A stretch of 46,409 nucleotides of DNA from the NCBI GenBank assembly GCA_018607725.1, contig JABBAY010000238.1:1-46409 (forward strand), given 5' to 3'. How positions within the stretch are numbered: the first letter of the stretch is position 1; every line of letters begins with the position of its first letter. Both the position numbers and the translations under genes were made by a program. Of this stretch, positions 46,206 through 46,409 are shown piece after piece. The stretch is from K189A clade bacterium. GTDB taxonomy: Bacteria; Pseudomonadota; Gammaproteobacteria; Pseudomonadales; Azotimanducaceae. The notes under the pieces are model-generated. The model was not told the origin of the DNA, did not search any database, and was given only the letters and a program-made list of their open reading frames with translations.

Positions 46206-46344
46206 GATGACTATTGTTTGCGCAATCGGTCATTGAATCAATTTGGCGAATGTGTAAACATCCGCTCGGTGAGAAGCCGTTCATGACAGTAAGCGAGATC
46301 AACCGCATTACTGAACTCGCAGCGACGATAGAATAACTGTGTAA

Positions 46345-46398
46345 CAATTCTTGCAACAATTCTTGCAACAATTCTTGCAACAATTTGTGCAACAATTT
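46345..46398. repeat. 12-bp tandem repeat, about 4.5 units
   Basis: Three identical units caattcttgcaa (46345, 46357, 46369), one variant caatttgtgcaa (46381) and a partial copy before the window edge. It lies outside any supported gene. Confidence 0.95.
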
Positions 46399-46409
46399 TT
46401 TTCGCGACA

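Larger units (their letters stand above)
46088..46409. other. Non-coding region after bamA
   Basis: No convincing gene. The stretch holds a nested inverted repeat (46158-46205) and a 12-bp tandem repeat (46345-46398). A 28-codon plus-strand frame (46250-46336, MCKHPLGEKPF...) has no ribosome site, and a 74-codon minus frame is mostly a reading of the tandem repeat. I see no T-run terminator after bamA. Confidence 0.55.

Noticed and set aside
46250-46336. 28-codon plus-strand frame after bamA
   Set aside because: No ribosome binding site, no family and too short to separate from chance.
46171-46395. 74-codon minus-strand frame with LLQE repeats at the right edge
   Set aside because: The repeated residues are a reading of the 12-bp DNA repeat. 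There is no ribosome site and the rest is unlike a protein family.
46345-46398. CRISPR-like array
   Set aside because: Units are 12 bp and directly adjacent with no spacers, so this is a simple tandem repeat.

Overview
The window looks like core chromosome of a free-living gammaproteobacterium. Gene order follows Pseudomonas and its relatives closely: rseA-rseB-rseC-mucD, then lepA-lepB-DUF4845-rnc-era-recO-acpS, then barA(gacS)/cysM/rlmD/relA, and map-glnD-dapC facing rpsB-tsf-pyrH-frr-cdsA-dxr-rseP-bamA. I would place it in the Pseudomonadales/Cellvibrionales neighbourhood from synteny and protein resemblance alone; genus cannot be called. I see no rRNA, tRNA, CRISPR array, insertion sequence, integrase or prophage gene.

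Layout. Bases 1-3917 (+) hold the sigma-E control operon rseA-rseB-rseC and the periplasmic protease mucD; the sigma factor gene should lie just before base 1. Bases 4016-9874 (+) are a tightly overlapping operon for translation, secretion, RNA processing and lipid/CoA functions (lepA, lepB, DUF4845, rnc, era, recO, acpS). A divergent pair follows: a BarA/GacS-like protein on the minus strand (9937-12234) and cysM on plus (12360). Then come rlmD, relA and adk (+), a lysine/alanine-rich histone-H1-like gene (17948-18373) and a strong bidirectional terminator shared with mobA (-). Bases 19090-22571 (+) carry yoaA-tsaB-rsmJ. Bases 22581-36257 (-) read map-glnD-dapC, then dapD-dapE-hypothetical-gspN-gspC-gspD-plsB. 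Bases 36558-46087 (+) hold a promoter and structured leader for rpsB, then tsf, pyrH, frr, cdsA, dxr, rseP and bamA. The last 322 bases are non-coding as far as I can see.

Functional themes. The two ends of the window are linked: rseA/rseB/rseC/mucD are the sensing and quality-control arm of the sigma-E envelope response, and rseP and bamA supply the site-2 protease that finishes RseA cleavage and the outer-membrane assembly machine it protects. The middle joins stringent response (relA), nitrogen signalling (glnD), lysine/peptidoglycan precursor synthesis (dapC, dapD, dapE), phospholipid synthesis (plsB, cdsA, acpS) and part of a type II secretion system (gspN, gspC, gspD).

Points that stand out. 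(1) The BarA/GacS homologue has lost the phosphoacceptor histidine and most ATP-binding boxes but keeps its receiver and Hpt domains. (2) Short tandem repeats of 12-16 bp recur at five places, two of them in frame inside genes. (3) The rpsB leader has a perfect 10-bp long-range stem ending just before the ribosome binding site. (4) uppS and pdxJ are missing from places where Pseudomonas-type operons carry them. (5) RseP and RseB carry lineage-specific insertions. No clearly new multi-gene system is present.
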